Origin: Geminicoccaceae bacterium
Lineage (GTDB): Bacteria; Pseudomonadota; Alphaproteobacteria; Geminicoccales; Geminicoccaceae
Direction: 5' to 3'
Assembly (NCBI GenBank): GCA_020638495.1
Contig: JACKIN010000019.1
Location: 1-59,698 of the forward strand
Length of the DNA: 59,698 bases
In this document: positions 26,036 to 33,942 of the stretch, piece after piece
Layout: each line of letters begins with the position of its first letter
Numbering within the stretch: the stretch's first letter is position 1
Position numbers and translations under genes: made by a program
Notes under the pieces: model-generated
What the model was told of the DNA's origin: nothing
Database searches by the model: none
The model's input: the letters and a program-made list of their open reading frames with translations, nothing else

Positions 26036-28336
26036 CTAGGCCTGAATATAGATGTGATTGGGCTGCTGAGCCAGATCGGCGGCGGTGACGGTGAGCTCGA
26101 CGACCCGGCCGATCTCCGTGATCGTGTAGGTGCTGCCACCGCCCGGCGCTACAAGCGTCATGCCTGGACCAGCGGTGACCACGACATCGGCTGCCGCCAC
26201 CTTGACGAGCTTGACGGTCGCCGCCTGCTGGCCGAGCGGGACGAGTCCGGTCGGGATCATGACCGGCGTGCTGGCTGCACCACTGCTGACCCTGACGAGC
26301 TTGCCCATATGACTGGACGACATGCCGTCGGCCAGGCCCGACGTCCAATGCACCGGATGGACGAACGTGTCCTCGACGTCTGGTGCCAGATGGTGAAGGT
26401 AGACCTGATTGTCGGGGAAAAGGACCACTTCGGTCATCTGGAACTGCCTGGCGATCCAGTTCCGGCCGTTTATTGTCCGCAGACTGACGCCAGTGCCGCC
26501 AGCAAAGAACACGTTGCCCGTCCCCTGACGAATAACCCAGAATCGACGGGCACCAACGCCATTGGGAACGAGGCCAGCCGGGATGGTGAGCGTTCGACTG
26601 GAGCCGTTGTTGACGCGAAGCACCTTGCCGAAATCATTGGCGGAGACGAACCAGTCATTGTTTACCTCGCGCTGCGGCAAAGCCCCCCGCTGGACGGCAA
26701 CAGGCGAGTATTCGCCGTCGTTCAGTTGGCAGTAGATGCCCGGACCGAGATAGCGCTCGCCCGTCGCGGGCAGGGCCCCGGCATCGGTGGCATAGTGCAT
26801 CAGGCCGTTGATCGGACGCTGCGGCTGGGCGGTACGCGGGCTCAGATAGAGCGGGTCGTTGATCTGAACGCGCGCGAGCTCGCCACGGCTGTCTCCCTGT
26901 CCATTCCCCAGCTCGAGGCGCACATCCTGAAGTGATGCTGCCGCATTGTCGGGATCGGTTGCTCCGAGGCTCACCGGCCGTGTGATCTTGGCCGACTGCT
27001 TGGAGGATAGCTCGACCAAGAGGCCGCGATAAGGTCGGCTCTGGGAAACGTGGCCGTCGGCGTCCGCCTGTGACGTGCCCTTGTGATCACCAGTGACAAG
27101 GAGCACGTCCTTATCGTGCGAACGCAATTGAATGGAAGGCTCGCTGGACCGGTTGAACAGCCAGGCGCCGGTAAGGAAGGCGTCGCCATCCTGGCACCGC
27201 CCGCCGTCGCCGGCTGCAGAACCGGTGCGCAGCGGTGCAACGTTGTCGCAACCGATGAAGCTTCGCTGGATCACCGAGCGCGAGAAGAGAGCATTGCTGT
27301 CGCGGTAGTTGGTCTGGCAATAGTGCGCGATGCAGCCGATATAGGTATTGGCGACGCAGGCACCGGAGGCACCACCGACGCTCTCCGAGTACTCCTCGAA
27401 CGCAGTCGCGACCACCTCGACGTCGCAGTCGATCTGCACGATGCGGGCGGCGTTCCAGAGCTTTATGCCCACCGTTCCCGACAGCGACTCCGAACCGCCG
27501 CCGCCGGTCGGAGCGTTCACCTGAATTCGCTTCAGGGTCATGTTGTTGATCAGGCGGGCGGGGTCGGCCGAATGACCGTCGATCAGCACGCCCGTGGTGT
27601 TGGTGGCGCCGAGCTTGATGGAAACCTCGGAGACCAGGCTGTCGCCGTAGTTGACGCCCGCCTTCAATGCCCGCCAGCGTACGCCATTGGCATTCATCTG
27701 ATGCCTGGTGCCGCCGCCGTAACCGGCATTGATGCGGTTCACGACACATTCATTGGCATCGACCATGTCGATGCACCAGCCTGCGGCAGCGCCCCCGAAA
27801 AAATTCACGTCGTCGATGCGGAACTCGTGGCCGATGGCCTGGATGCCGCCTGCGCTCATCCGGATCGTGAGGCCGCGCAGCGAGGAGCGGCACCAGTCGT
27901 CGGCGCTGCTCGAATCGATCGCGTAGGCGCCTGCATTGCGCTGAAACGCCAGCGCCAGGGGGCCTTCCGCGACGAGCACCGTGGCTTGGCGCCCGTCGCC
28001 GGTGATCGTGCGCCCCGGCTTCACCATGACCGTCGAGGCCAGGCGATAACGACCCGCCGGGACGTGCACGGCGAGATGGGCGCCGAGCGCAGCCTCGAAG
28101 GCCGGTGCGTCGTTCGCAACGCCGTCGCCAACGGCCCCGAAGTCCCTGACCGAGACCGCTTCCGAGAGCTTGTCCGAGATCCGGCGATCGACCGCCCCGG
28201 CGCCGGGCATCCTGGCCGCGATGCTGGCGATCGTGGCGTGGCGGGTGAGGTTGCCGCTGGCGGTCGAGACGACGATCCGGTCTTCCGCGGTCAATGTCGC
28301 TACCGGCAGCAACTCGTGGATCTGCTTGCTCGTCAT
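26036..28336 (-). CDS. Tailspike/pectate-lyase-fold beta-helix protein
   Basis: 766 aa, no signal peptide. Residues 1-55 resemble the N-terminal segment of phage tail fibre proteins (QIHELLPVATLTAEDRIVV). At about 60-85 there is SVRDFGAVGDGVANDAPAFE, the classic opening of the pectate-lyase-3/tailspike right-handed beta-helix, followed by repeats rich in Gly, Asn, Ile and Val. The last 190 residues are two related modules of about 95 aa, sharing a core (LTIPAGLVPNG versus VMIPTGLVPLG), of a type found at the ends of tail proteins. Such proteins bind and often cleave surface polysaccharide. Catalytic residues cannot be assigned. The start overlaps the upstream small gene (ATGA). Confidence 0.75.
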   Translation of the reverse strand: MTSKQIHELLPVATLTAEDRIVVSTASGNLTRHATIASIAARMPGAGAVDRRISDKLSEAVSVRDFGAVGDGVANDAPAFEAALGAHLAVHVPAGRYRLASTVMVKPGRTITGDGRQATVLVAEGPLALAFQRNAGAYAIDSSSADDWCRSSLRGLTIRMSAGGIQAIGHEFRIDDVNFFGGAAAGWCIDMVDANECVVNRINAGYGGGTRHQMNANGVRWRALKAGVNYGDSLVSEVSIKLGATNTTGVLIDGHSADPARLINNMTLKRIQVNAPTGGGGSESLSGTVGIKLWNAARIVQIDCDVEVVATAFEEYSESVGGASGACVANTYIGCIAHYCQTNYRDSNALFSRSVIQRSFIGCDNVAPLRTGSAAGDGGRCQDGDAFLTGAWLFNRSSEPSIQLRSHDKDVLLVTGDHKGTSQADADGHVSQSRPYRGLLVELSSKQSAKITRPVSLGATDPDNAAASLQDVRLELGNGQGDSRGELARVQINDPLYLSPRTAQPQRPINGLMHYATDAGALPATGERYLGPGIYCQLNDGEYSPVAVQRGALPQREVNNDWFVSANDFGKVLRVNNGSSRTLTIPAGLVPNGVGARRFWVIRQGTGNVFFAGGTGVSLRTINGRNWIARQFQMTEVVLFPDNQVYLHHLAPDVEDTFVHPVHWTSGLADGMSSSHMGKLVRVSSGAASTPVMIPTGLVPLGQQAATVKLVKVAAADVVVTAGPGMTLVAPGGGSTYTITEIGRVVELTVTAADLAQQPNHIYIQA

Positions 28337-28506
28337 GACATGCTCCCTGTTGCAAGCTGAGCGCTGATTTCGGTGACGATCGGGTCGTTGGTGTCAGTGA
28401 CCAGAAGCGCCGCCTGGTTGGTCGATGGCGGCAACACGATCACCGGGCTGCGAGTGGCCCTGACCAACCGTAGCCCGCGCGCTGTCGGCGCTAGCGACAT
28501 GGTCAT
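28333..28506 (-). CDS. Small hypothetical protein in tailspike cassette
   Basis: 57 codons, not recognised. The ATG (28506) lies 1 nt after the upstream stop and the stop overlaps the start of the tailspike-like gene by 4 nt, so translation is probably coupled. The sequence has a basic first half (APTARGLRLVRATRSPVIVL) and an acidic second half. A longer frame to 28599 overlaps the upstream gene and is less likely. Tight packing on both sides is the main reason to call it real. Confidence 0.5.
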   Translation of the reverse strand: MTMSLAPTARGLRLVRATRSPVIVLPPSTNQAALLVTDTNDPIVTEISAQLATGSMS

Positions 28507-28507
28507 C

Positions 28508-28834
28508 TCAGCGGCGGCCGATGACGTAAGCGATGCAATCGTCGGCTTCGGCAATGAACGCCACATGCTGCTCACTGCGGCGCAGAGGCACGTCGACATA
28601 GATGCCAGGATAGAGGAACGGGCTGGCGTTTCGATCGGCCGTTACGGCATTGTCACCGATCTCGAACCGGCAGGGTCCGGTCGCGATCAGCGTGACCAGC
28701 TGAATGTCGTCGTCCAGGGCAGCCGGGATCCGCTCGGAGCTGCTCGATACGGTGACCTTCTGGGTGCCAAGGGGGTCGAACCCCAGAACGGGCAGCGAAT
28801 TGCCATTGTCGTCGACGGGCAGAAGCAGGCTCAC
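28508..28834 (-). CDS. Hypothetical protein, first gene of tailspike cassette
   Basis: 108 aa, starting at a GTG preceded by GGAGAG. It is predicted to be beta-rich and has short segments like PSLFLYPGIYVDVPL-type turns in its second half (actual PFLYPGIYVDVPL). No family is recognised. The size, beta-rich content and position before a tailspike-like gene suggest a structural or adaptor protein, but that is inference. It is transcribed from the near-consensus promoter at 28891-28919. Confidence 0.6.
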   Translation of the reverse strand: MSLLLPVDDNGNSLPVLGFDPLGTQKVTVSSSSERIPAALDDDIQLVTLIATGPCRFEIGDNAVTADRNASPFLYPGIYVDVPLRRSEQHVAFIAEADDCIAYVIGRR

Positions 28835-28890
28835 GGAAGCTCTCCATTGCGCAGATGGGCCGATGGCGGCGCGGGAACTGAACGCATTCG

Positions 28891-28919
28891 ACTATACTAG
28901 GAACAAAAACCTATGTCAA
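28891..28919 (-). promoter_or_regulatory. Near-consensus sigma-70 promoter of the tailspike cassette
   Basis: On the minus strand TTGACA (28919-28914) and TATAGT (28896-28891) are 17 nt apart, 11 of 12 consensus bases. The predicted start is about 50 nt before the GTG of the first gene. The stretch is AT-rich compared with its surroundings, which is unusual in this GC-rich window. Confidence 0.8.
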
Positions 28920-29015
28920 TGTGTGGGCCGCTGTGGCCGGCTCCGAAAAACAAATCGCTTTCGCTGCGCCCCCTGCCTCTGACATATTCCGACGGAGCAG
29001 AACGCCTCGGATCTT

Positions 29016-30215
29016 ATGCACGCCAGTCGCCGACTACTGATCTACAGTCACGACAGCTTCGGCCTCGGCCATCTTCGCCGTTGCCGGGCGATCGCGCACG
29101 ACCTCGTCGATCGATACCCACAGCTTTCCGTCCTGATTCTCTCGGGGTCGCCCATCATCGGCAGCTTCGATTTTAAATCTCGGGTTGATTTTGTTCGAGT
29201 GCCGGGAGTGATCAAGCTCAAGAACGGTGACTACACGTCCTTGAAACTGAACATCAATCTGAGCAAAACGCTGGAGATACGGGAGTCGATCATCGCCCAC
29301 ACGGCGAGCATCTTCGATCCTGACATGTTCCTGGTCGACAAGGAGCCGCTTGGTTTGCGTGGCGAGGTCGAGGAAACACTCGATCTCCTGACGCGGCGTG
29401 GTCGCCGATGTGTGCTCGGCCTCCGCGACGTCATGGACGATCCACATGCGCTCTATCAGGAGTGGGAGCGGAAGGGGGTCTACCCGGCGCTCGATCGCTA
29501 CTACCACGACATCTGGGTCTATGGCGTGCCCGAGATGTTCGATCCTATCAGCGAAATTCCCGGTATGCGGCGTGTGGCCGACCGGGTCAGCTTCACCGGC
29601 TACATCGAACGGCAGGCGACCGAGACCGACCGTCTCGCACCTGGCCTCCAGTTGCCCGACAAGCCGTATATCCTGGTCACAACTGGCGGCGGGGGCGATG
29701 GGGCAGGGCTGATCGACTGGGTCTTGCGGGCCTACGAGTCCGATATGACCATTGCGTATCCGGCCCTCCTGGTGTTCGGACCCTTCATGCATCTCGAGCA
29801 ACGGCGCCAGTTCCAGGAGCGGGTCGACCGGTTGTCGAACGTGTTCGCCACGACCTTCCAGTCGAACCTCGAAGCCCTCTACGATCGAGCGGTTGGTGTC
29901 GTCGCCATGGGGGGCTACAACACTTTCTGCGAGATCCTGTCGTTCAATAAACCGGCACTTCTCGTACCCCGAACCGAGCCGCGCCAGGAGCAGGTGATCC
30001 GTGCCGAGCGGGCGGCCAAGCTCGGCCTCGTTCGAGTGCTGCTCCAGGACGATCGCCTGCCACCCGTAGCAATGGCGACTTCATTGCACGCCATCTGCAA
30101 CTGGCCGCGCCCTGGTGCGGCCCTGCGCCAGAGCCTGCTCGGCGGCCTCGACCGGATCGCTGAGCTCTGCGCGCCGTTTATCGATCCGCAACGGCGCCGG
30201 GCGCGCTCTGCCTGA
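29016..30215 (+). CDS. MurG-like glycosyltransferase (GT28-type fold)
   Basis: A 399-aa GT-B fold protein. The N-terminus (LLIYSHDSFGLGHLRRCRAI) is the Gly-rich first loop of a MurG/GT28-type acceptor domain. The C-terminal donor half has ILVTTGGGGDGAGLI and VAMGGYNTFCEILSFNKPAL, the latter matching the nucleotide-sugar-binding region of MurG. No signal peptide; probably cytoplasmic or peripheral. It is the first gene of a seven-gene run in the same direction, 5 nt before the next glycosyltransferase. Donor and acceptor are unknown. It is not MurG itself, which is shorter and lies in the dcw cluster. Confidence 0.82.
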   Translation: MHASRRLLIYSHDSFGLGHLRRCRAIAHDLVDRYPQLSVLILSGSPIIGSFDFKSRVDFVRVPGVIKLKNGDYTSLKLNINLSKTLEIRESIIAHTASIFDPDMFLVDKEPLGLRGEVEETLDLLTRRGRRCVLGLRDVMDDPHALYQEWERKGVYPALDRYYHDIWVYGVPEMFDPISEIPGMRRVADRVSFTGYIERQATETDRLAPGLQLPDKPYILVTTGGGGDGAGLIDWVLRAYESDMTIAYPALLVFGPFMHLEQRRQFQERVDRLSNVFATTFQSNLEALYDRAVGVVAMGGYNTFCEILSFNKPALLVPRTEPRQEQVIRAERAAKLGLVRVLLQDDRLPPVAMATSLHAICNWPRPGAALRQSLLGGLDRIAELCAPFIDPQRRRARSA

Positions 30216-30220
30216 ACAAT

Positions 30221-31471
30221 ATGGCTGCCAGCATCGCCGTCGTCGTCAAGGGCTACCCGAGGCTCTCGGAAACCTTCATTGCCCAGGAATTGCTGGCGCT
30301 GGAACAAGCCGGCTTGAGGCTTCTCATCGTCTCGCTGCGCCACCCGACCGACCCGGCGCGGCATCCCATTCATGACGAGATTCGGGCACCCGTCACCTAC
30401 CTGCCGGAGTACCTGCATCAGGAACCGGCTCGCGTTGCCGCCGGCCTGCTGTACGCGATTCGGCATCGGCGCTTCGGCCGGGTCGCCGGTCTCTTCTTCC
30501 GCGATCTGCGGCGGGACCCGACGGCCAATCGTCTGCGCCGGCTGGGCCAGGCCCTCGTGCTGGCACGCGAGCTGCCGCCTAGCGTCACCTGCATCTATGC
30601 GCATTACCTCCACACCCCGACCTCGGTGGCACGTTACGCCGCGCGTCTGCTCGGCCTGCGATTTGCCATCTCCGCCCATGCCAAGGATATCTGGACGACA
30701 CCGGCATGGGAAAAACGCGAGAAGCTTGTCGACGCCGCATGGGTGACGACCTGCACCGAGATGGGCTTTGGCCATCTCCATTCCTTGGCGCCGACGGCGC
30801 GACTGCTCCATTTGCCTCACGGCGTGGACCTCGCCCGGCTGCCTCGGCCGCCGGCGCGTGACGGGGCCACGGGCGTTAGCCCAGGGCAGCCGATCGAGCT
30901 CGTCACCGTCGCCCGCGCCGTCGAGAAGAAGGGCCTGGATACGCTGCTGGAAGCACTGGCTATGCTGCCCCCCACAATTCACTGGCGATGGCGCCACATC
31001 GGTGCGGGTCCTTTGCAGCCGTGCCTGCGACGGCAGGCCGAGGAACTCGGTATCGACGATCGCATCGAATGGCTCGGCGCCACACCCCACGACGCCGTGG
31101 TCGAAGCGTTGGCCCGGGCGGATATCTTCTGCCTCGCACTCCGGACCGCTGCCGATGGCGATCGCGATGGCATTCCCAACGTTGTGGCCGAGGCCATGTC
31201 GCAGGGCCTGCCGGTCGTCTGCACCACTGGCGGGGCCGTCGCCGAGCTCGTCGAGGACGGTCGGACGGGACTTCTTGTTCCTGCCGGGGATGCGGTAGCC
31301 TTGGGTGCCGCCATCGCGCGGCTCGTGACGGATGCAGGGCTGCGACATGCGCTGGGCGCAACAGGCCGCGTGGTGGTGGAGACTCGCTTTGCCGCCGGAG
31401 CCGCCCAGGCACGCCTCGCTCGCGAGCTCGAGGCACTGGCGGAGAAGAACGAGGTCGCTCGATGCGCATAG
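30221..31471 (+). CDS. Glycosyltransferase family 4 (exopolysaccharide type)
   Basis: 416 aa, GT-B. The N-terminus VVKGYPRLSETFIAQELLAL is typical of the colanic acid WcaL-like/GT4 group. The C-terminal half contains LVTVARAVEKKGLDTLLEAL and the donor-binding segment DGIPNVVAEAMSQGLPVV with the catalytic-region glutamate. It lies 5 nt after the previous gene and overlaps the next by 10 nt. Likely a step in surface polysaccharide or glycan synthesis; specificity unknown. Confidence 0.9.
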   Translation: MAASIAVVVKGYPRLSETFIAQELLALEQAGLRLLIVSLRHPTDPARHPIHDEIRAPVTYLPEYLHQEPARVAAGLLYAIRHRRFGRVAGLFFRDLRRDPTANRLRRLGQALVLARELPPSVTCIYAHYLHTPTSVARYAARLLGLRFAISAHAKDIWTTPAWEKREKLVDAAWVTTCTEMGFGHLHSLAPTARLLHLPHGVDLARLPRPPARDGATGVSPGQPIELVTVARAVEKKGLDTLLEALAMLPPTIHWRWRHIGAGPLQPCLRRQAEELGIDDRIEWLGATPHDAVVEALARADIFCLALRTAADGDRDGIPNVVAEAMSQGLPVVCTTGGAVAELVEDGRTGLLVPAGDAVALGAAIARLVTDAGLRHALGATGRVVVETRFAAGAAQARLARELEALAEKNEVARCA

Positions 31472-32619
31472 CCTTTTATGCGCCGATGAAGCCCGTTGAG
31501 CACCCGACCCCTTCGGGAGATCGGCGTATGGCCCGCGCTTTCGTCGCACTGCTCCACGCTCTTGGTCACGAAGTCGAAATCGCTTCGTCCTTGCGCAGCT
31601 ATGACCGGGAGGGCGATCCCGAGCGGCAGATGGCGATCCGGGCTGCCGCCGAGATGAAGGCCGCACGGCTGATAGCCGACTGGAGATCCCAAGCCAAGCC
31701 GGCTCCCGACCTTTGGTTCACCTACCATTCCTACCACAAGGCGCCTGATTGGCTCGGGCCGGCCGTGGCGAATGAGCTGCGAATGCCCTACGTTGTCGCC
31801 GAGGCGTCCGTGGCCGGCAAGCAGGCGAATGGCGCCTGGGCGCTCGGTCATCGCGCAACGATCGAGGGCATCAATTCCGCCGCCAAGGTTCTGGCCATGA
31901 CCCGCGTCGACGCGGTCGACCTCGCCAAGTGGCTGTCGGAGACCCGAAATCTGGTTCTCTTCCCGCCCTTCCTGGCGCAACGCCTGAAGCCGTCAGCGGA
32001 ACCGACAGCCGCCCGCCGAGGCTTGTCCAGCGCGCTCGGGCTGGCGATGGCGCCGGTCTGGCTGGTGACGGTCGCTATGATGCGCCGGGACATCAAGACC
32101 GAATCCTATCGGCTGCTCGCTCGTGCCCTCACCGCCATGCACCGCGACAATTGGCGCCTGCTCGTCATCGGTGACGGTGAAAATGCGGTCGAGGTGCGAG
32201 CCCATTTGACGAGCGCCGCTGGTGATCGGGTGCGATTCCTCGGCCAGCTCGACAGCGAGGCGCTGGCGACGACCCTGTGCGCCGCCGATGTCTTCGTCTG
32301 GCCGGCGCTCAGGGAAGCCTACGGCATGGCGATCCTCGAGGCCCTGAGCCTCGGTCTGCCGGTGGTGGCCTGTGACGGAGGGGGCGTCTCGGATCTCGTC
32401 GAGCACGAGGGCAACGGGCTGCTCGCGAAGGAGCGTTCGGCGACCGGGCTGGCGACCTGTCTGGATCGACTGGTCGATGATCCGGCGCTGCGCGCTGGGT
32501 TGGCCGCCAGAGCGCGGGCAGGGTTCGAGGAGCGGCACAGTCCGGGTGCGGCGGCGGCGAGAATGGCGAGTATCCTCGCAAGTGTGGCGGGAGCCGAAGG
32601 GCGATCGCCATGCGCCTGA
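31462..32619 (+). CDS. Glycosyltransferase family 4
   Basis: 385 aa from the ATG at 31462, which overlaps the end of the previous gene. The N-terminus MRIAFYAPMKPVEHPTPSGD is a normal GT4 opening with the Gly-containing loop. The donor domain has LVIGDGE, then VFVWPALREAYGMAILEALS with the EX7E pattern (E-AYGMAIL-E), and LPVVACDGGGVSDLV. An extended frame upstream shows no glycosyltransferase character and is rejected. It overlaps the histidine phosphatase gene by 10 nt. Confidence 0.9.
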   Translation: MRIAFYAPMKPVEHPTPSGDRRMARAFVALLHALGHEVEIASSLRSYDREGDPERQMAIRAAAEMKAARLIADWRSQAKPAPDLWFTYHSYHKAPDWLGPAVANELRMPYVVAEASVAGKQANGAWALGHRATIEGINSAAKVLAMTRVDAVDLAKWLSETRNLVLFPPFLAQRLKPSAEPTAARRGLSSALGLAMAPVWLVTVAMMRRDIKTESYRLLARALTAMHRDNWRLLVIGDGENAVEVRAHLTSAAGDRVRFLGQLDSEALATTLCAADVFVWPALREAYGMAILEALSLGLPVVACDGGGVSDLVEHEGNGLLAKERSATGLATCLDRLVDDPALRAGLAARARAGFEERHSPGAAAARMASILASVAGAEGRSPCA

Positions 32620-33200
32620 TCGTCCTTCGTCATGGCCGCACGGCGTGGAACGTGCAAGGCCGCTTGCAGGGGCGGGTCGACATTGACCTCGATCCTGTCG
32701 GCAGGCGCGAGGTCAGCGACTGGCGCTGCCCCGAGGGCTGGCGCGATCTGCCCTGCTGGGTCAGCCCGCTGCGCCGGGCCAGGCAGACCGCCGACCTGCT
32801 CGGCCGTGACGACGTTCGGGTCGCACCCGAGTTGATAGAGATGGACTGGGGCAGCTTCGAGGGACACCGTCTTGTCGACCTTCGGGTCGAGCACGGTGCC
32901 GATCTGGCAACCAACGAAGCACGTGGCCTGGATTTTCGTCCGCCGGGCGGCGAGAGCCCGCGCGAGGTCATGGCCCGGCTGGTTCCGTGGCTGCGTTCTC
33001 GTGCCGATGGCCGAGAGGGCGCTCTGGTGGTCACCCACAAGGGTGTGCGGCGAGCACTGCTGGCCCTCGCCAGCGGCTGGGACATGCGAGGGCCACCGCC
33101 GTTTAAGGTCGGCAACGATGCCGCCCTCGAGCTCGAGGTGGACGTCTCGGGGCGGCCGACAGTGGTCGGCGTCGTAGCGCTCCGCGGGTGCCATGCCTGA
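32610..33200 (+). CDS. Histidine phosphatase family protein (phosphoglycerate mutase-like)
   Basis: 196 aa. The phospho-acceptor motif RHG is at residues 7-9 (LRHGRTAWN) and the second histidine is in VVTHKGVRRALL. The mid-region SPLRRARQTADLLG is standard. Members dephosphorylate small phosphorylated metabolites; in polysaccharide contexts a sugar phosphate is a plausible substrate, but nothing proves this. It overlaps both neighbours (10 nt upstream, 8 nt downstream), so it belongs to the same operon. Confidence 0.9.
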   Translation: MRLIVLRHGRTAWNVQGRLQGRVDIDLDPVGRREVSDWRCPEGWRDLPCWVSPLRRARQTADLLGRDDVRVAPELIEMDWGSFEGHRLVDLRVEHGADLATNEARGLDFRPPGGESPREVMARLVPWLRSRADGREGALVVTHKGVRRALLALASGWDMRGPPPFKVGNDAALELEVDVSGRPTVVGVVALRGCHA

Positions 33201-33942
33201 GGCGCCGCAGCCCTCGAAGCGCGACGCCCTTCTCTGGTGGCGGGACGACGATGCTGGCTGCATTGCACCGACACTGGCGCCCCTGCTCGATCTGTCGTTC
33301 GCCGGCACGCGGCCGATCGGTCTCGCAGTCGTGCCGGCCTGGCTCGATGACGCCACGATGCGGCTGATTCGCGGCGAACCCAATGCACAGGTGCTCCAGC
33401 ATGGCTGGACCCATGCGAGCCACGCCTTGGGGGATGAGAAATCCATCGAGCTTGGGGGCGATGCGACGACTGCCGACTGCCTCGACCTGCTGCGGGCGGG
33501 AGCCGCGCGGCTGGATTCGGCATTCGGCGACGCCTTCCTGCCGATCCTGGTGCCGCCTTGGAACCGGATCGCCGGCCGGGTGCTGGAGCGACTCGGCGAA
33601 GTCGGCTACGCGGGCCTCTCGACCTTCGCCGATGATCTCCGGGGTGCCGTGTTCGGGCTCGTTCACATCAACGCGCATGTCGACATCATCGACTGGCGCA
33701 AGGATCGACGCATGAAGCCGGTTGCCACGCTTCTCGCCGAGGTCGACGATCTCCTCGCGCAGGGTGCGCCCGTTATAGGCATTCTGTCGCATCATCTCGT
33801 CATGTCGGTCGACGACGTGGCCCGGCTCGGGCACTTCTTCATGGAGCTGGAAGCCAGGTACCGCTGCCGATGGGTAGCGCCCCGCGCGCTGTTCGCTGAT
33901 CCCGGAAAGCTGTCCGATGAACCCGCTGATCGCCGTTCGTGA
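33193..33942 (+). CDS. Polysaccharide deacetylase-like protein
   Basis: 249 aa, no signal peptide, so probably cytoplasmic. It has the NodB-fold features WWRDDDAG (metal-binding Asp at about 18-20) and HGWTHASH with H70 and H74, and a later LVPPWNR and LSHH segment. These match the cytoplasmic branch of polysaccharide deacetylase family proteins. It would act on an N-acetylated or O-acetylated sugar intermediate. It overlaps the upstream phosphatase by 8 nt and the ABC ATPase by 26 nt. Confidence 0.82.
   Translation: MPEAPQPSKRDALLWWRDDDAGCIAPTLAPLLDLSFAGTRPIGLAVVPAWLDDATMRLIRGEPNAQVLQHGWTHASHALGDEKSIELGGDATTADCLDLLRAGAARLDSAFGDAFLPILVPPWNRIAGRVLERLGEVGYAGLSTFADDLRGAVFGLVHINAHVDIIDWRKDRRMKPVATLLAEVDDLLAQGAPVIGILSHHLVMSVDDVARLGHFFMELEARYRCRWVAPRALFADPGKLSDEPADRRS

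Noticed and set aside
26036..28834. Prophage
   Set aside because: Only tailspike-like and small genes; no head, packaging, integrase or lysis genes within reach, and core genes on both sides.
28870..28900. Promoter on the plus strand (TATACT) for the glycosyltransferase operon
   Set aside because: No -35 at a suitable distance; the same bases form the strong minus-strand -10.
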